Part shown: positions 17,378-26,994 of the stretch, piece after piece | Numbering within the stretch: position 1 is the stretch's first letter | Layout: every line of letters starts with the position of its first letter | From: Ochrobactrum sp. Marseille-Q0166 | Lineage (GTDB): Bacteria > Pseudomonadota > Alphaproteobacteria > Rhizobiales > Rhizobiaceae | Length of the DNA stretch: 64,000 bases | Direction of reading: 5' to 3' | Assembly (NCBI RefSeq): GCF_014397025.1 | Contig: NZ_JACJUO010000001.1 | Span: 854,501-918,500, forward strand | The notes under the pieces: generated by a model | Seen by the model: only the letters and a program-made list of their open reading frames with translations | Database searches by the model: none | What the model was told of the DNA's origin: nothing | Made by a program: the position numbers and the translations under genes

Positions 17378-19199
17378 TGGACTTTTCCTCTGTATCATTG
17401 TTCCCGATGAGAATGTCGTCGTTACCACTCTGAAGCTGGTAGAAGCGGGCATAGACTCCGTTCGGTATCTCGATCAGGTCGCTATGGCGACCTTCTTCAA
17501 CCACATGTCCTGCTTCCATGACGATGATGCGGTCAGCATTGACGACCGTAGACAACCGATGTGCAATCACAATCGTGGTACGATCATGCATGATGTGATC
17601 AAGGGCCTGCTGAACACGCTTTTCTGACTCATTGTCGAGAGCAGAAGTCGCTTCATCGAGCAGCAGCACGGGAGCGTTGCGCACAATCGCGCGGGCAATC
17701 GAAACGCGCTGACGCTGACCGCCCGAGAGTGTTACGCCGTTTTCACCGACAGGTGTGTCGTAGCCGTGTGGCTGCTGCAAAATGAATTCATGTGCGTTGG
17801 CAAGTTTTGCGGCTTCAATGATTTCCTCCTGCGTCGCATCCGGGCGTCCATAGCGGATGTTATCGGCAATTGTTCCTTCAAACAGATAGGGCTGCTGCGA
17901 AACATAGGCGACGGAATGACGAAGCGACTCTTTCGTGACTTTGGCGATGTCCTGTCCATCGAACAGAATCTGTCCGCCGGAGACATCGTAGAACCGCTGC
18001 ACAAGGTTGATCAGTGTGGATTTGCCAGCACCCGATGCGCCAACGATCGCAGTTGTTTCTCCGGCCTTTGCTTTGAAGCTGATGCCGTGCAGCACCGGGG
18101 TCAATTCGTTATAGGAAAAATGCACATCCCTGAAGTCTATCTCACCTGCTCCCGCTTTAAGCGGTACGGCGTCTTTTGCATCACCCTGATTGGGTTCGAT
18201 GTCCAGTACTTCGTAGATCATGCGGGCGTTGACGAGCGCGCGCTCAAGACCAACCTGCAAACGTGCCAGACGGCGCGCTGGATCGTAAGCCAGAAGCAGT
18301 GCGGTGATGAACGCAAACATAGAACCGGGAGGCTGCTGGTTGAGGATCGCATTATACCCACTGTAGGCCAGCACACCGGCAATCGCAAAACCCGCCAGAA
18401 TTTCCGAAATAGGGGTTGTGCGTTCAGAAACGCGGGCGATCTTGTTGCTGCGGTTTTCCGTCTGGTCGATCAGCGTATCGATCTTACCGCGTAGCTGATC
18501 TTCCATTGTGAATGCTTTGACAATGGCAATGCCCTGAACGGATTCCTGCATGGCACCGAGAAGGTGCGAGTTGAGATGCACAAGATCACGCGTTACGGTA
18601 CGGATGCGGCGCGAGATATAGGCAACTGCCAGTACCAAAGGTGGTCCGATCAGGAATACCGCTGCCGACATATAAGGGTCGGTATAAAACATCATGCCAA
18701 CAAGACCGATGAGCGATACAAAATCGCGCGCGATCGACGTGATGGTCATGTTCAGCAGGTCACGGATGCCGTTCACATTCTGGTTAATCTGTGCCGCCAG
18801 ATGGCCGGAGCGCGTATCGTTATAGAAATCCAGCCCCAGCTTCATAAGATGGTCAAAGATGCGCTTCTGATAGCGTGCAACCAGATTATTGCCGATTTTG
18901 GCGAGTTCTACGGCCTGAATATAGCTTGAAAGCCCGCGCATAATGAAAATGCCGAGGATTGCACCGCAGATAATCCAGATCAAACCGATTTTCTGTTCAT
19001 AGAAAATCTTGTCGATCATCGGCTTCATCATATAGGCCAAGCCAGCATTTGAACCGCCCACTATGAGTGAGGCAGCGATCGCAATGAAATAGCTCTTTTT
19101 ATATTGATGCACATTCTCCGACATCATGCGGCGAATGACACGCGTGGCTTCGCTTGGATCGATCTTCTTCTTTTTCTTTTTGAATAAGCTCACGGGCAA
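17370..19199 (-). CDS. MsbA-like ABC exporter (fused permease and ATPase)
   Basis: A 609-residue half-transporter. The first 330 residues form a six-span ABC type I exporter domain (spans near 38-60, 75-97, 150-172, 177-196, 265-285 and 290-310). The ATPase follows with Walker [10 protein letters not shown], signature LSGGQRQR, Walker [13 protein letters not shown] and the switch IAHRLST. The N-terminus is lysine-rich (KKKKKK). Lipid A core or lipid flipping is the likely task (MsbA), but drug or peptide export cannot be excluded. It sits between glk and dapB in one transcriptional direction. Confidence 0.88.
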   Translation of the reverse strand: MPVSLFKKKKKKIDPSEATRVIRRMMSENVHQYKKSYFIAIAASLIVGGSNAGLAYMMKPMIDKIFYEQKIGLIWIICGAILGIFIMRGLSSYIQAVELAKIGNNLVARYQKRIFDHLMKLGLDFYNDTRSGHLAAQINQNVNGIRDLLNMTITSIARDFVSLIGLVGMMFYTDPYMSAAVFLIGPPLVLAVAYISRRIRTVTRDLVHLNSHLLGAMQESVQGIAIVKAFTMEDQLRGKIDTLIDQTENRSNKIARVSERTTPISEILAGFAIAGVLAYSGYNAILNQQPPGSMFAFITALLLAYDPARRLARLQVGLERALVNARMIYEVLDIEPNQGDAKDAVPLKAGAGEIDFRDVHFSYNELTPVLHGISFKAKAGETTAIVGASGAGKSTLINLVQRFYDVSGGQILFDGQDIAKVTKESLRHSVAYVSQQPYLFEGTIADNIRYGRPDATQEEIIEAAKLANAHEFILQQPHGYDTPVGENGVTLSGGQRQRVSIARAIVRNAPVLLLDEATSALDNESEKRVQQALDHIMHDRTTIVIAHRLSTVVNADRIIVMEAGHVVEEGRHSDLIEIPNGVYARFYQLQSGNDDILIGNNDTEEKSNG

Positions 19200-19302
19200 A
19201 GTGCTTTTTATCTGGCAGCCAAAGACTGCAATAGGTGACTGTTTGCAGCGCTTCTATAACGTTATCTTTGTGGCTTGACCATGCCTGAGAATAAAAGCCC
19301 TT

Positions 19303-20322
19303 TTAGTCAACGCGCCAGCGGCGGCCTCGAGTGGTGACTTCAAACCGTGTTGGGGTACGTGCAAAAGCCGAAAGTCCGCTAAGAGCTGCAAGCGGGTGAA
19401 CCACGACGCGAACAGGGATTTCGCGCATGAAATGCGAATGAGGAGCCTTATCTTCAAAGGCTGCACGGAACGATCCTCGCTGAAGGGCGGAGAGAATACG
19501 CTGCGGGATGCCGCCAGATAAATAGACGCCACCATGTGCCTTGAAGATGAGTGCCAGATCGCCCGCAATGCGACCCAGATAGGTCACGAAGAGTTCAAGC
19601 GTCTCAACAGCCTGGGGATTGCTGCCATCAAGGCCTGCTGCTGTAATATCTGGTGGTGTGTCTAAAACCGCTGGCACCTGATCGCAGGCGCAGATTGCGA
19701 GATAAAGATTGCGCAGGCCACGTCCGCTGAGAATCTGTTCAGCTGCAACGCGCCCTTCGATGGTTTCAATATGGGGGAAGATTTGATAGTCGCGCTCGCT
19801 GCGCGGACCGATATCAATGTGGCCACCTTCACCGGGAACAGGAACCCATGCATTGGAAGTGCGCACAAGTCCAGCGACACCCAAGCCCGTGCCCGGCCCC
19901 AGAACGACGCGTGTTGCGATGATTTCTTCCTCATGCCCGCCAATCTGATGGAGATATTCTTTTTGGATGGAGACAACGGCCAGAGCCTGAGCTTCAAAGT
20001 CATTGAGAACGGTGACATCTTCAAAGCCAAGGTTGGCGATCAACTGTTTTGGACGGACAACCCAGTCACAATTGGTAAGGTCGATCTCATCATCATCAAC
20101 GGGTCCAGCAACAGCCAGAATGGCAGAGCGGGGGCGAATGGAGGTGTGGTTGAGTACCGTTTGCTCAATCGCATCGTCAATCGTTGCATAATTGGCGGTC
20201 TGAACGACCGGAAATTCTTTAGGCTCTGCATGAGAATCAACAAGAAGCGCAAAGCGCGCATTGGTTCCACCAATATCGCCGACGAGGACGGGAAACTTGA
20301 AACTCTGGTCAGCGTTATTCAT
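19303..20322 (-). CDS. glk: glucokinase
   Basis: A 339-residue ATP-dependent glucokinase of the bacterial Glk family, phosphorylating glucose at C6. The ATP-binding [12 protein letters not shown] is at the N-terminus; the sugar-binding and catalytic stretch [12 protein letters not shown] (catalytic Asp) and [11 protein letters not shown] follow, then [19 protein letters not shown]. It lies 59 bases downstream of mgsA in the same direction. Confidence 0.94.
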   Translation of the reverse strand: MNNADQSFKFPVLVGDIGGTNARFALLVDSHAEPKEFPVVQTANYATIDDAIEQTVLNHTSIRPRSAILAVAGPVDDDEIDLTNCDWVVRPKQLIANLGFEDVTVLNDFEAQALAVVSIQKEYLHQIGGHEEEIIATRVVLGPGTGLGVAGLVRTSNAWVPVPGEGGHIDIGPRSERDYQIFPHIETIEGRVAAEQILSGRGLRNLYLAICACDQVPAVLDTPPDITAAGLDGSNPQAVETLELFVTYLGRIAGDLALIFKAHGGVYLSGGIPQRILSALQRGSFRAAFEDKAPHSHFMREIPVRVVVHPLAALSGLSAFARTPTRFEVTTRGRRWRVD

Positions 20323-20381
20323 GGTCTGCCTTGCTGCTTCGATTGTTCTTATTTTTTGCGGCCGTGTTCAGGGTAGCTCTA

Positions 20382-20759
20382 TCAGTCGAGCACGCGTATC
20401 AGCTTTTCAGCCGTGGCGGGATTGAGAGCCATTGGAATATCATAGACACTGCCAAGCCGGGTGAGGGCCTTTACATCGACATCGTGGGGAAGCGGCGAGA
20501 GCGGATCGATGAAGAAAATCAAGGCCTGCACGGTGCCTTCGGCGATCATTGCGCCGATCTGCTGATCGCCGCCAAGCGGGCCGCTTTTGACGCGATGGAT
20601 GTTCAGCGAGGGACATGCCTCCTGAATAAGACCACCGGTGGTTCCGGTGGCGACAATATCATAATGAGACAAGGCTTTCTCATGGGTTTGCGCAAAGGCG
20701 ACCATCTCGTCTTTCTTCAAATCATGGGCGATCAGGGCAATGCGCAGACGTTCCGTCAT
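20382..20759 (-). CDS. mgsA: methylglyoxal synthase
   Basis: A 125-residue enzyme that converts dihydroxyacetone phosphate to methylglyoxal, an overflow bypass of lower glycolysis. Diagnostic motifs are [21 protein letters not shown], the phosphate site [11 protein letters not shown] with the catalytic Asp, and [14 protein letters not shown] with the catalytic His. It is the first gene of the mgsA-glk-ABC exporter-dapB-gpmA series, a setting in which glucose phosphorylation, triose overflow and mutase activity are encoded together. Confidence 0.94.
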   Translation of the reverse strand: MTERLRIALIAHDLKKDEMVAFAQTHEKALSHYDIVATGTTGGLIQEACPSLNIHRVKSGPLGGDQQIGAMIAEGTVQALIFFIDPLSPLPHDVDVKALTRLGSVYDIPMALNPATAEKLIRVLD

Positions 20760-20850
20760 GAGATTGATAACCTTGTCATTTGAGTTCTAAATCGTTTGAA
20801 ACCTATAGCGAAGCCATAAGCCAGTGAAAAGCGTGTTTTTAATACACGCT

Positions 20851-21795
20851 TTAGTTGGCACCATAGATCACATCTGCAATCGAATCGGGCGACGGACCGT
20901 TCAGGACTGCGGCGCAGGCTTTTGGCAAATCTGAAACCATGACCGGCTTAGGCTTTTTGGGTGGCTCCTTGGATGGTTTTGCAGGCTTCCACGGTTCATC
21001 CGTAAACCACCATGCCAGCGACTTGTCGCATCCGTCACCCGCCGCAACTTTTGGCTGCGGTTTGCAATCGGGTGATCCCGGCTGGCAATGGAGTCTGACG
21101 TGGAAATGATAGAAATGGCCCCAATATGGGCGCACTTTGCCAAGCCAGCTGCGATCTCCTGTTACGGTATCGCAAAGCTGCTTTTTGATGCCGGGATGCA
21201 CGAAGATGCGCTCAACTTCCGGATAGCTTGCGGCGTGTTTGATGAGCGCTGTGCGCGCCGGGGTCCATTTATTCGGATCGACGTAAAGCGAATCCTTTTT
21301 AAGCATGGATACAGCCGACACACTTTCGCGTTCCGCATCGGTGAAACGCTTCTTTGGCATCGGCGTCAACCAGATATCGGCATCAAGTCCCACCTGATGC
21401 GAAGCGTGGCCTGTCAGCATCGGACCGCCGCGGGGCTGTGAAATATCGCCGACCAGCAGGCCGGGCCAGCCGTCTTTTGCGGCGTCGCGCGAAAGCTTTT
21501 CCAGAAGACCAATGGTGCGCGGGTGCCCCCAGTTGCGATTGCGCGAAAGACGCATGACCTGCCAATTGGGGCCATCGATTGGCAGGGCAACACCACCGGA
21601 AAGACAGCCCTTTGCGTAAAAGCCGATGGATTGCGGCTCTTGTGCCAGTACGGGCAGTTTCTTGCTGCCGAATGCCTGTTTGGCAGGGGCGTCCTGCGCC
21701 AGCGCCTGTGAAGCGAATTCCGGCGCAAGCATCGCCGCAAGACAGGTTGCGAGGACGAAACGCGACCGGAATTTGGAGAAAAATCTCGTAGCCAT
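20851..21795 (-). CDS. mepA: penicillin-insensitive murein endopeptidase (MepA family)
   Basis: A periplasmic LAS-type zinc endopeptidase that cuts D-Ala-mDAP cross-links in peptidoglycan. The ATG at 21795 gives a clear signal peptide (SRFVLATCLAAMLAPEFASQALAQD, cleavage after ALA). The metal and catalytic residues are in GHASHQVGLDADIWL and in the C-terminal WGHFYHFHVRLHC. The C-terminus ends in a proline- and lysine-rich stretch and a Cys pair. The length of 314 residues is a little above E. coli MepA (274). Confidence 0.9.
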   Translation of the reverse strand: MATRFFSKFRSRFVLATCLAAMLAPEFASQALAQDAPAKQAFGSKKLPVLAQEPQSIGFYAKGCLSGGVALPIDGPNWQVMRLSRNRNWGHPRTIGLLEKLSRDAAKDGWPGLLVGDISQPRGGPMLTGHASHQVGLDADIWLTPMPKKRFTDAERESVSAVSMLKKDSLYVDPNKWTPARTALIKHAASYPEVERIFVHPGIKKQLCDTVTGDRSWLGKVRPYWGHFYHFHVRLHCQPGSPDCKPQPKVAAGDGCDKSLAWWFTDEPWKPAKPSKEPPKKPKPVMVSDLPKACAAVLNGPSPDSIADVIYGAN

Positions 21796-21909
21796 GGGCA
21801 ATGTCCAAATAAATATTACTCGAATCATTCGAGCCGACATGGCGGATTATGCTTTGCGTTCATCCAAACGGCAATCAATCACTCATTTTACCCCTTTGGG
21901 CAGCATGAA

Positions 21910-22779
21910 TTAACGCCAATGATCGTTCTGCCACATGGCCGAGAAGGCTGCTTTATAATCAGGATAGATGAAATCATAGCCCAGTGCCTTGATGCGCTGG
22001 TTGGAGACGCGTTTGTTTTCGCCATAGAATGAGCGTCCCATCGGTGTGAGATCGGCTTTTTCAAATGGAATTTCAGGCGGAGTGGCAACGCCCATCAATT
22101 CTGCGGCATAAGCCACGACGTCTTGTGGCGGGGCTGGCTCGTTATCGGTGATGTTGAAGGCTCCGCCAGTATTGGTGCCTGCGAGAAAACGCAGGCTTCC
22201 GGCGATATCATCCACATGGATACGGTTGAAAACCTGGCCGTCTTTGATGATGCGCCGCGCCGTGCCGCGTTCAAGATTGACGAAAGCATTGCGGCCAGGG
22301 CCGTATATGCCCGATAGACGCAGAAGGGCGACAGGGGTGCCATGGCGTTTGCTCAGTGCTTCCCACGCGTTTTCCGCTTCCACACGCTCGAGCGAACGGC
22401 GCGATGTGGGGGCTAAAGGCGCTGTTTCATCAATCCAGTTGCCATCGTGATCGCCATAAACGCCCACAGTTGACAGGTAGCCGATCCAGCGAATGGTGTT
22501 GCCGGGGCGTCGCAGAGCCTCCTCGACAATTGCAAGCGATGGATCGCCGCTTTCGCGTGGCGAAATCGATATGACGACATGGGTTGATTTTGCGAGGCGG
22601 TCGATCAGATCATTCGAGGCAGTCTCACCGTCGAAGATGATCGGTGCAATGCCGGATTTTTCGAGGAGGGGGAAATTCTGCTCGTTACGGGTGGTGCCAT
22701 CGATGCGCTCCGCCTCTCCGATCATCAAGCGGGAAAAGGCTCTCGCAGAATAACCGGCTCCAAACAGAAAAATGCGCAT
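21910..22779 (-). CDS. NAD(P)-dependent epimerase/dehydratase-like protein
   Basis: An extended short-chain dehydrogenase-like protein of 289 residues. The N-terminal Rossmann motif is MRIFLFGAGYSARAF, and YLSTVGVYGDHDGNW resembles the active-site region. This is the YeeZ-like group seen widely in Rhizobiales; the substrate is unknown. ATG 22779 is preceded by GGAGG, so longer forms starting upstream, inside the repeat element, are rejected. It follows queG across the repeat. Confidence 0.82.
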   Translation of the reverse strand: MRIFLFGAGYSARAFSRLMIGEAERIDGTTRNEQNFPLLEKSGIAPIIFDGETASNDLIDRLAKSTHVVISISPRESGDPSLAIVEEALRRPGNTIRWIGYLSTVGVYGDHDGNWIDETAPLAPTSRRSLERVEAENAWEALSKRHGTPVALLRLSGIYGPGRNAFVNLERGTARRIIKDGQVFNRIHVDDIAGSLRFLAGTNTGGAFNITDNEPAPPQDVVAYAAELMGVATPPEIPFEKADLTPMGRSFYGENKRVSNQRIKALGYDFIYPDYKAAFSAMWQNDHWR

Positions 22780-22792
22780 TCCAGCTATCCTC

Positions 22793-22898
22793 CAGAGCGC
22801 ATCCCGAAAGTGTGAAACGGTTTTCGGAAAAGATGCGCGTTTAAACAAAAGCTTGAGATGCACCAATCTTATTCAATCAGATTGGTGCTCTAAGCTCC
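22793..22898. repeat. full copy of the Rhizobiales intergenic repeat element
   Basis: On the minus strand the element runs from TTAGAGCACCAATCTGATTG to the terminal AACCGTTTCACACTTTCGGG and GATGCGCT. The two ends form inverted repeats (CCAATCTGATTG... internal; GCGCATC/GATGCGC). The same end motif recurs at 45.9 and 57.5 kb here. Such elements are very common between genes in Brucella and relatives. This copy fills the whole queG-epimerase gap and supplies the last codons and stop of queG. Confidence 0.75.
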
Positions 22899-24039
22899 AT
22901 TCTGCGCGCACCGTAGCATCCTCTTCGCGTGAGGCCAGACGTTTGTGTGAAATTTTGAAACGATCTGTGCTTACGAGCTGTTTCAATGCCCAGACGGCCG
23001 CGCCACGCACCACAGGTGCAGGATCTTCAAGCAGGCTTTCCACCTGTGGAACCAGCGTCTGATCTTTTGAATTGCCGGTTGCGATCAATACATTGCGCAG
23101 AAAACGGTCGCGACCGATCCGTTTGACGGGAGAACCGGAAAACAGTGTGCGGAAGGCTGGATCATCGAGTGCAAGAAAATCTGCAAGCTTGGGTGCCTTG
23201 AGATCATCGCGGGCTTTCAATTTGATCTCGCTGGTGGCTTGCGCAAACTTGTTCCATGGGCAAACCGAGAGGCAATCATCGCAACCATAGATACGGTTGC
23301 CCATGGCCTTGCGAAACTCGTGCGGGATCGGGCCCTTGTTCTCGATGGTGAGATAGGAAATGCAGCGTCCTGCATCGATCCGGTAAGGCGAGGGGAAGGC
23401 CTTTGTCGGGCATGCATCAAGACAGGCGCGGCAGGAGCCGCAATGATCACGATCCGGTTCATCCGGCGGAATTTCAGCCGTCGTGAAGATCGAGCCTAAG
23501 AACAGCCACGAGCCGAGTTCGCGACTGACCAGATTGGTGTGTTTACCCTGCCAGCCAAGGCCGGCAGCCTGCGCAAGCGGCTTCTCCATCACAGGGGCGG
23601 TATCGACAAAGACTTTTACATCCTGCCCTGCACGTGCCGCAAAGCGGCTTGCAACATGCTTGAGCTTGCCCTTGATGATGTCGTGATAATCGCGATTTTG
23701 CGCATAGACCGAGATTGCGGCCCGGTCCTTGTGTTCAAGAATGCTGAGCGGATTGCTATCCGGACCGTAATTCATCGCAAGCACCATGATTGAACGCACT
23801 TCCGGCCAGAGAACGCTGGGGTTTGCCCTGCGCTCTTCGGTCTCTTCCATCCAGAGCATATCTGCGTGATGGCCATCGGCAATATATTGCCGCAAGCGTT
23901 GAGGCGCGTGCGGAATAGCATCCGGCCCTGTGAAAGCAACCGCATCAAAGCCGACAGCTTTCGCTTCTTCAATCAGAAAGCGTTTCAGCTTGAGAGCCTT
24001 GTCCGAAGCCTGTCCCTTATCAGAAGTCGAGGTCGCCAT
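22873..24039 (-). CDS. queG: epoxyqueuosine reductase
   Basis: A 388-residue cobalamin- and iron-sulfur-dependent enzyme for the last step of queuosine synthesis in tRNA. The two 4Fe-4S clusters are held by CGSCRACLDACPTKAF and CDDCLSVCPWNKF. The C-terminal part is HEAT-like (PAPVVRGAAVWALKQL). The last residues (LEHQSD) and the stop are read from the repeat element at 22793-22898, so the natural C-terminus was probably altered by insertion. It overlaps the upstream gst gene by 20 bases. Confidence 0.94.
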   Translation of the reverse strand: MATSTSDKGQASDKALKLKRFLIEEAKAVGFDAVAFTGPDAIPHAPQRLRQYIADGHHADMLWMEETEERRANPSVLWPEVRSIMVLAMNYGPDSNPLSILEHKDRAAISVYAQNRDYHDIIKGKLKHVASRFAARAGQDVKVFVDTAPVMEKPLAQAAGLGWQGKHTNLVSRELGSWLFLGSIFTTAEIPPDEPDRDHCGSCRACLDACPTKAFPSPYRIDAGRCISYLTIENKGPIPHEFRKAMGNRIYGCDDCLSVCPWNKFAQATSEIKLKARDDLKAPKLADFLALDDPAFRTLFSGSPVKRIGRDRFLRNVLIATGNSKDQTLVPQVESLLEDPAPVVRGAAVWALKQLVSTDRFKISHKRLASREEDATVRAEWSLEHQSD

Positions 24040-24712
24040 AATGAGCCACTGGAGCTAGCCCGCGCACGCGATCAGCCAGCAGCGGGCGGAAGGCCGGGCG
24101 CGATTTCATGCGAGCATACCAGTCGCGCGCGGCTTTGGTCTCGCCCCATTCAATTTCGCCGAGATAGTCTAGCACAGAAATGGAGGCTGCGGCTGCCATA
24201 TCCGCATAGCTTGGAAGGCTGCCTGCGAGCCAGTCTCGGGTAGCGGCGAGCCAGTCGATATATTTCATGTGCTGGCGGATATTGGTGCGGGCAGCACGGA
24301 TCGCGGTTGAATCCGGCGCGCTGCCACCCATCTCAGCCGCCATCTGGAGCTTGAAGACCCGTTCGCGAGCAATATGACGCGTCACTTCGTTTTCGAGCTT
24401 GAGCAGGAACCAATCGACCAGACGACGCACTTCTGCCCGTTCCATCGGGCTTTCCGGCAAAAGGCGGCGATTGCGCTTCAAGGCGCCGCGCGTTTCATCG
24501 AGATATTCCGCAATAACGGTTGCACCAACAACCGGCAGATCGCGTTCAGCCAACAATACAGGAAGTGTTGCAGCAGGGTTCAGCGCCAGAAATTCCTTGC
24601 GGCGCGACCACGGGCGCTCCTCAATCAGTTCGGCTTCCACATCATATTCACCGAGAATAAGCCGCACATAGCGCGAGCCTGAAGACATGGGATGATGAAA
24701 AAGCGTAAGCAT
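24020..24712 (-). CDS. glutathione S-transferase family protein
   Basis: A 230-residue soluble transferase. The thioredoxin-like N-terminal domain starts MLTLFHHPMSSGSRYVRLIL, contains the glutathione-contacting cis-Pro stretch NPAATLPVLL, and is followed by an all-helical C-terminal domain (ADMAAAASISVLDYLG). I use ATG 24712; a TTG 27 bases upstream is the only longer option. The specific substrate cannot be told. Its 3' end overlaps queG. Confidence 0.88.
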   Translation of the reverse strand: MLTLFHHPMSSGSRYVRLILGEYDVEAELIEERPWSRRKEFLALNPAATLPVLLAERDLPVVGATVIAEYLDETRGALKRNRRLLPESPMERAEVRRLVDWFLLKLENEVTRHIARERVFKLQMAAEMGGSAPDSTAIRAARTNIRQHMKYIDWLAATRDWLAGSLPSYADMAAAASISVLDYLGEIEWGETKAARDWYARMKSRPAFRPLLADRVRGLAPVAHYGDLDF

Positions 24713-24964
24713 AATCGACGCGGTACTCTCGACTGACAAGCTTTAATTGATCCCCGGTGAGGACATGTGGCTGGCGTTTGCACCGGCAGCAGGTTATTTC
24801 TGCTGTCAGGCGATTCGAGCCACCTCAACGGAATGTTTAGTTTATAGGTGCTATGCTTGGCAGAGACAAGCAATCGCTGGGAGTGCCTAGTGTAGCACTT
24901 TCATGCTTAACAGCTCGTCAAGATGCGCCATTTTTATCCTGCCACCTTCTAAGGTACTGACTTC

Positions 24965-25771
24965 ATGGAAATTTATAATCTTCTGGAAGCCGCTTTTCTC
25001 GGTCTGGTTGAAGGTTTGACGGAATTCATCCCTGTTTCATCGACAGGCCATCTGTTGCTGATCGGCCATTTTCTGGGTTTTGAATCGAACGGTAAGACCT
25101 TTGAGGTGCTTATTCAGCTGGGCGCAATCCTTGCGATCCTGAGCGTCTATTCGGCAAAGCTTGTTAAAATTCTGACTGATTTTCCGCGCGATGCCCGGAC
25201 AAGACGTTTCGTGCTGGGCATTCTGGTTGCATTTCTGCCTGCAGCCGTCATTGGTGCATTGGCGCACGGCTTCATCAAGAGCGTGCTGTTTGAAACGCCG
25301 ATGCTGGTCTGTATCATGCTGATCCTTGGCGGTTTCATTCTGCTTTGGGTGGATCAGCTGGACCTCAAGCCGCGTTATCGCGATGTGATGGATTATCCGC
25401 TGCCGATCTGTCTGGCGATTGGCTTTGTCCAGTGCCTTGCCATGATCCCCGGCGTATCGCGCTCAGGTTCGACCATTGTTGGCGCACTTCTGCTCGGTGC
25501 AGACAAGCGTTCGGCAGCAGAGTTCTCGTTCTTCCTCGCCATGCCGACAATGGCGGGTGCTTTCACCTACGATCTTTATAAAAGCCATAGCGCACTGTCG
25601 ATGAATGACACGACGCTTATTGTTGTCGGCTTTGTTATGGCATTCATCTCGGGCGTATTCGTTGTGAAACATCTGCTCGATTATGTCTCGCGCCATGGCT
25701 TCAAGCTGTTTGCCTGGTGGCGTCTGATTGTCGGCTCACTTGGAATGGCAGCACTTTTTATCTGGGGATAA
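24965..25771 (+). CDS. uppP: undecaprenyl-diphosphatase
   Basis: A 268-residue integral membrane phosphatase (BacA/UppP) that recycles undecaprenyl pyrophosphate to the monophosphate carrier for peptidoglycan. Both family motifs are present: [17 protein letters not shown] near the N-terminus and [20 protein letters not shown] in the second half. About eight hydrophobic spans are visible. The gene stands alone on the plus strand and ends in a bidirectional terminator. Confidence 0.96.
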   Translation: MEIYNLLEAAFLGLVEGLTEFIPVSSTGHLLLIGHFLGFESNGKTFEVLIQLGAILAILSVYSAKLVKILTDFPRDARTRRFVLGILVAFLPAAVIGALAHGFIKSVLFETPMLVCIMLILGGFILLWVDQLDLKPRYRDVMDYPLPICLAIGFVQCLAMIPGVSRSGSTIVGALLLGADKRSAAEFSFFLAMPTMAGAFTYDLYKSHSALSMNDTTLIVVGFVMAFISGVFVVKHLLDYVSRHGFKLFAWWRLIVGSLGMAALFIWG

Positions 25772-25797
25772 AAAAGGGGCCTTTCGGCCCCTTTATT
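25770..25797. terminator. bidirectional terminator between uppP and the NDUFA9-like gene
   Basis: The stem AGGGGCC-TTTC-GGCCCCT is flanked by an A run and a T run. The two genes converge on it, so one hairpin can end both transcripts. Confidence 0.85.
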
Positions 25798-25801
25798 GTA
25801 A

Positions 25802-26788
25802 TCACGCAAATCCGGTCTTGGTGTATTGACCGGCAACGCGGTAGCGCCAGAGATAGGCTGGAAGGATTGCATCCACGGCTTCGGGCGTGATGCCCATGCC
25901 TTGCAGCGTACGGCCTTCCTTGATGGCATTTTCTGAAACCACATTGTCGAATTTCAGCAATGTGACCTGATCATTGGTGAGCAGCGGATTTGGCAGCAGG
26001 CCAAGAACCAATGCCTGAAGGCGAGCAACCCACCAAGGCATCGACACGATGACGCGCTTGCGGGCGATAACGCCGAGCATGTCCTTCATCCAGTTCTTGA
26101 ACGGCTGCGCGTCTGGACCGCCCAGTTCATACACGCTACCGGCTTCAAGCTTGCCATCGACTGCGCGTGCAACGGCTTCCGCGACATCGCCGACATAGAC
26201 CGGCTGCAGCTTGGTTTTACCGCCGCCGATAACAGGCAGGAACGGCGAGAAGCGTGCCATGTTGGCGAAGCGGTTGAAGAAGCGATCTTCATGACCGAAA
26301 ATAATTGATGGACGCAGGATAACCGTATCCGGGAGAACGGAGAGAACGGCGTTTTCGCCTTCAGCCTTGGTGCGTGCGTAATCCGAAGGAGATTTTGCGT
26401 CCGCTGCAAGCGACGAAATATGCGTCAGCTTGAGGCCTGCTGCCTTGGTGGCTTCGGCAATGTTCTTTGCGCCCAGCACCTGAACGCTGTTAAAACGCTG
26501 CTTGCCGCTTTCCGAAAGAATGCCGACGAGATTGACGACATGATCGGCGCCCATGATGGCGCGTTCAACAGACCAGCGATGCCGCACATTAGCCTGAACC
26601 ATCTGAATCTGGCCCACATTGCCGAGCGGCGCCATGTAATAAGCGATCTCTGGCTTGCGCACAGCAACGCGCACACGGTAGCCGCGTTTGGTGAGGGCTG
26701 CCACGACCGCGCGCCCAACAAAGCCAGAGCCGCCGAAAACGGTGACCAGTTGTGGTCTGTTGTGAACTTCGTTCGGTTCGGTCTTCAT
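25802..26788 (-). CDS. complex I NDUFA9-family NAD(P)-binding protein
   Basis: A 328-residue atypical short-chain dehydrogenase-like protein. The Rossmann motif VTVFGGSGFVGRAVV follows a short N-terminal stretch. YARTKAEGENAVL holds the Tyr/Lys equivalent, and the C-terminal region is helical. In alphaproteobacteria and mitochondria, NDUFA9-type proteins associate with complex I or bind NADPH and quinone-related substrates. ATG 26788 is preceded by GGAG; the longer frame is rejected. It stands alone and is read towards uppP. Confidence 0.86.
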   Translation of the reverse strand: MKTEPNEVHNRPQLVTVFGGSGFVGRAVVAALTKRGYRVRVAVRKPEIAYYMAPLGNVGQIQMVQANVRHRWSVERAIMGADHVVNLVGILSESGKQRFNSVQVLGAKNIAEATKAAGLKLTHISSLAADAKSPSDYARTKAEGENAVLSVLPDTVILRPSIIFGHEDRFFNRFANMARFSPFLPVIGGGKTKLQPVYVGDVAEAVARAVDGKLEAGSVYELGGPDAQPFKNWMKDMLGVIARKRVIVSMPWWVARLQALVLGLLPNPLLTNDQVTLLKFDNVVSENAIKEGRTLQGMGITPEAVDAILPAYLWRYRVAGQYTKTGFA

Positions 26789-26994
26789 CCTGAACTCCTG
26801 CATGAAAGCCTGATTATAACGCCGCATATGATGCCAGACATGATGATTGCGGCATGTTTTCTGGCGGTGATTTATCGCCTTTTGGCAACAACGCAAAGGG
26901 GACTTGTTGTCACGACTGCGACAAAGGCCGCTTTTCCCGTATTAAACATGCAATACCGCTTTGAGATTTCGCGGCTTACTGGTAAATCGCGCGC

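Noticed and set aside
24713..24739. TTG start for the glutathione transferase
   Set aside because: No ribosome binding site, and the family begins at the ATG at 24712.
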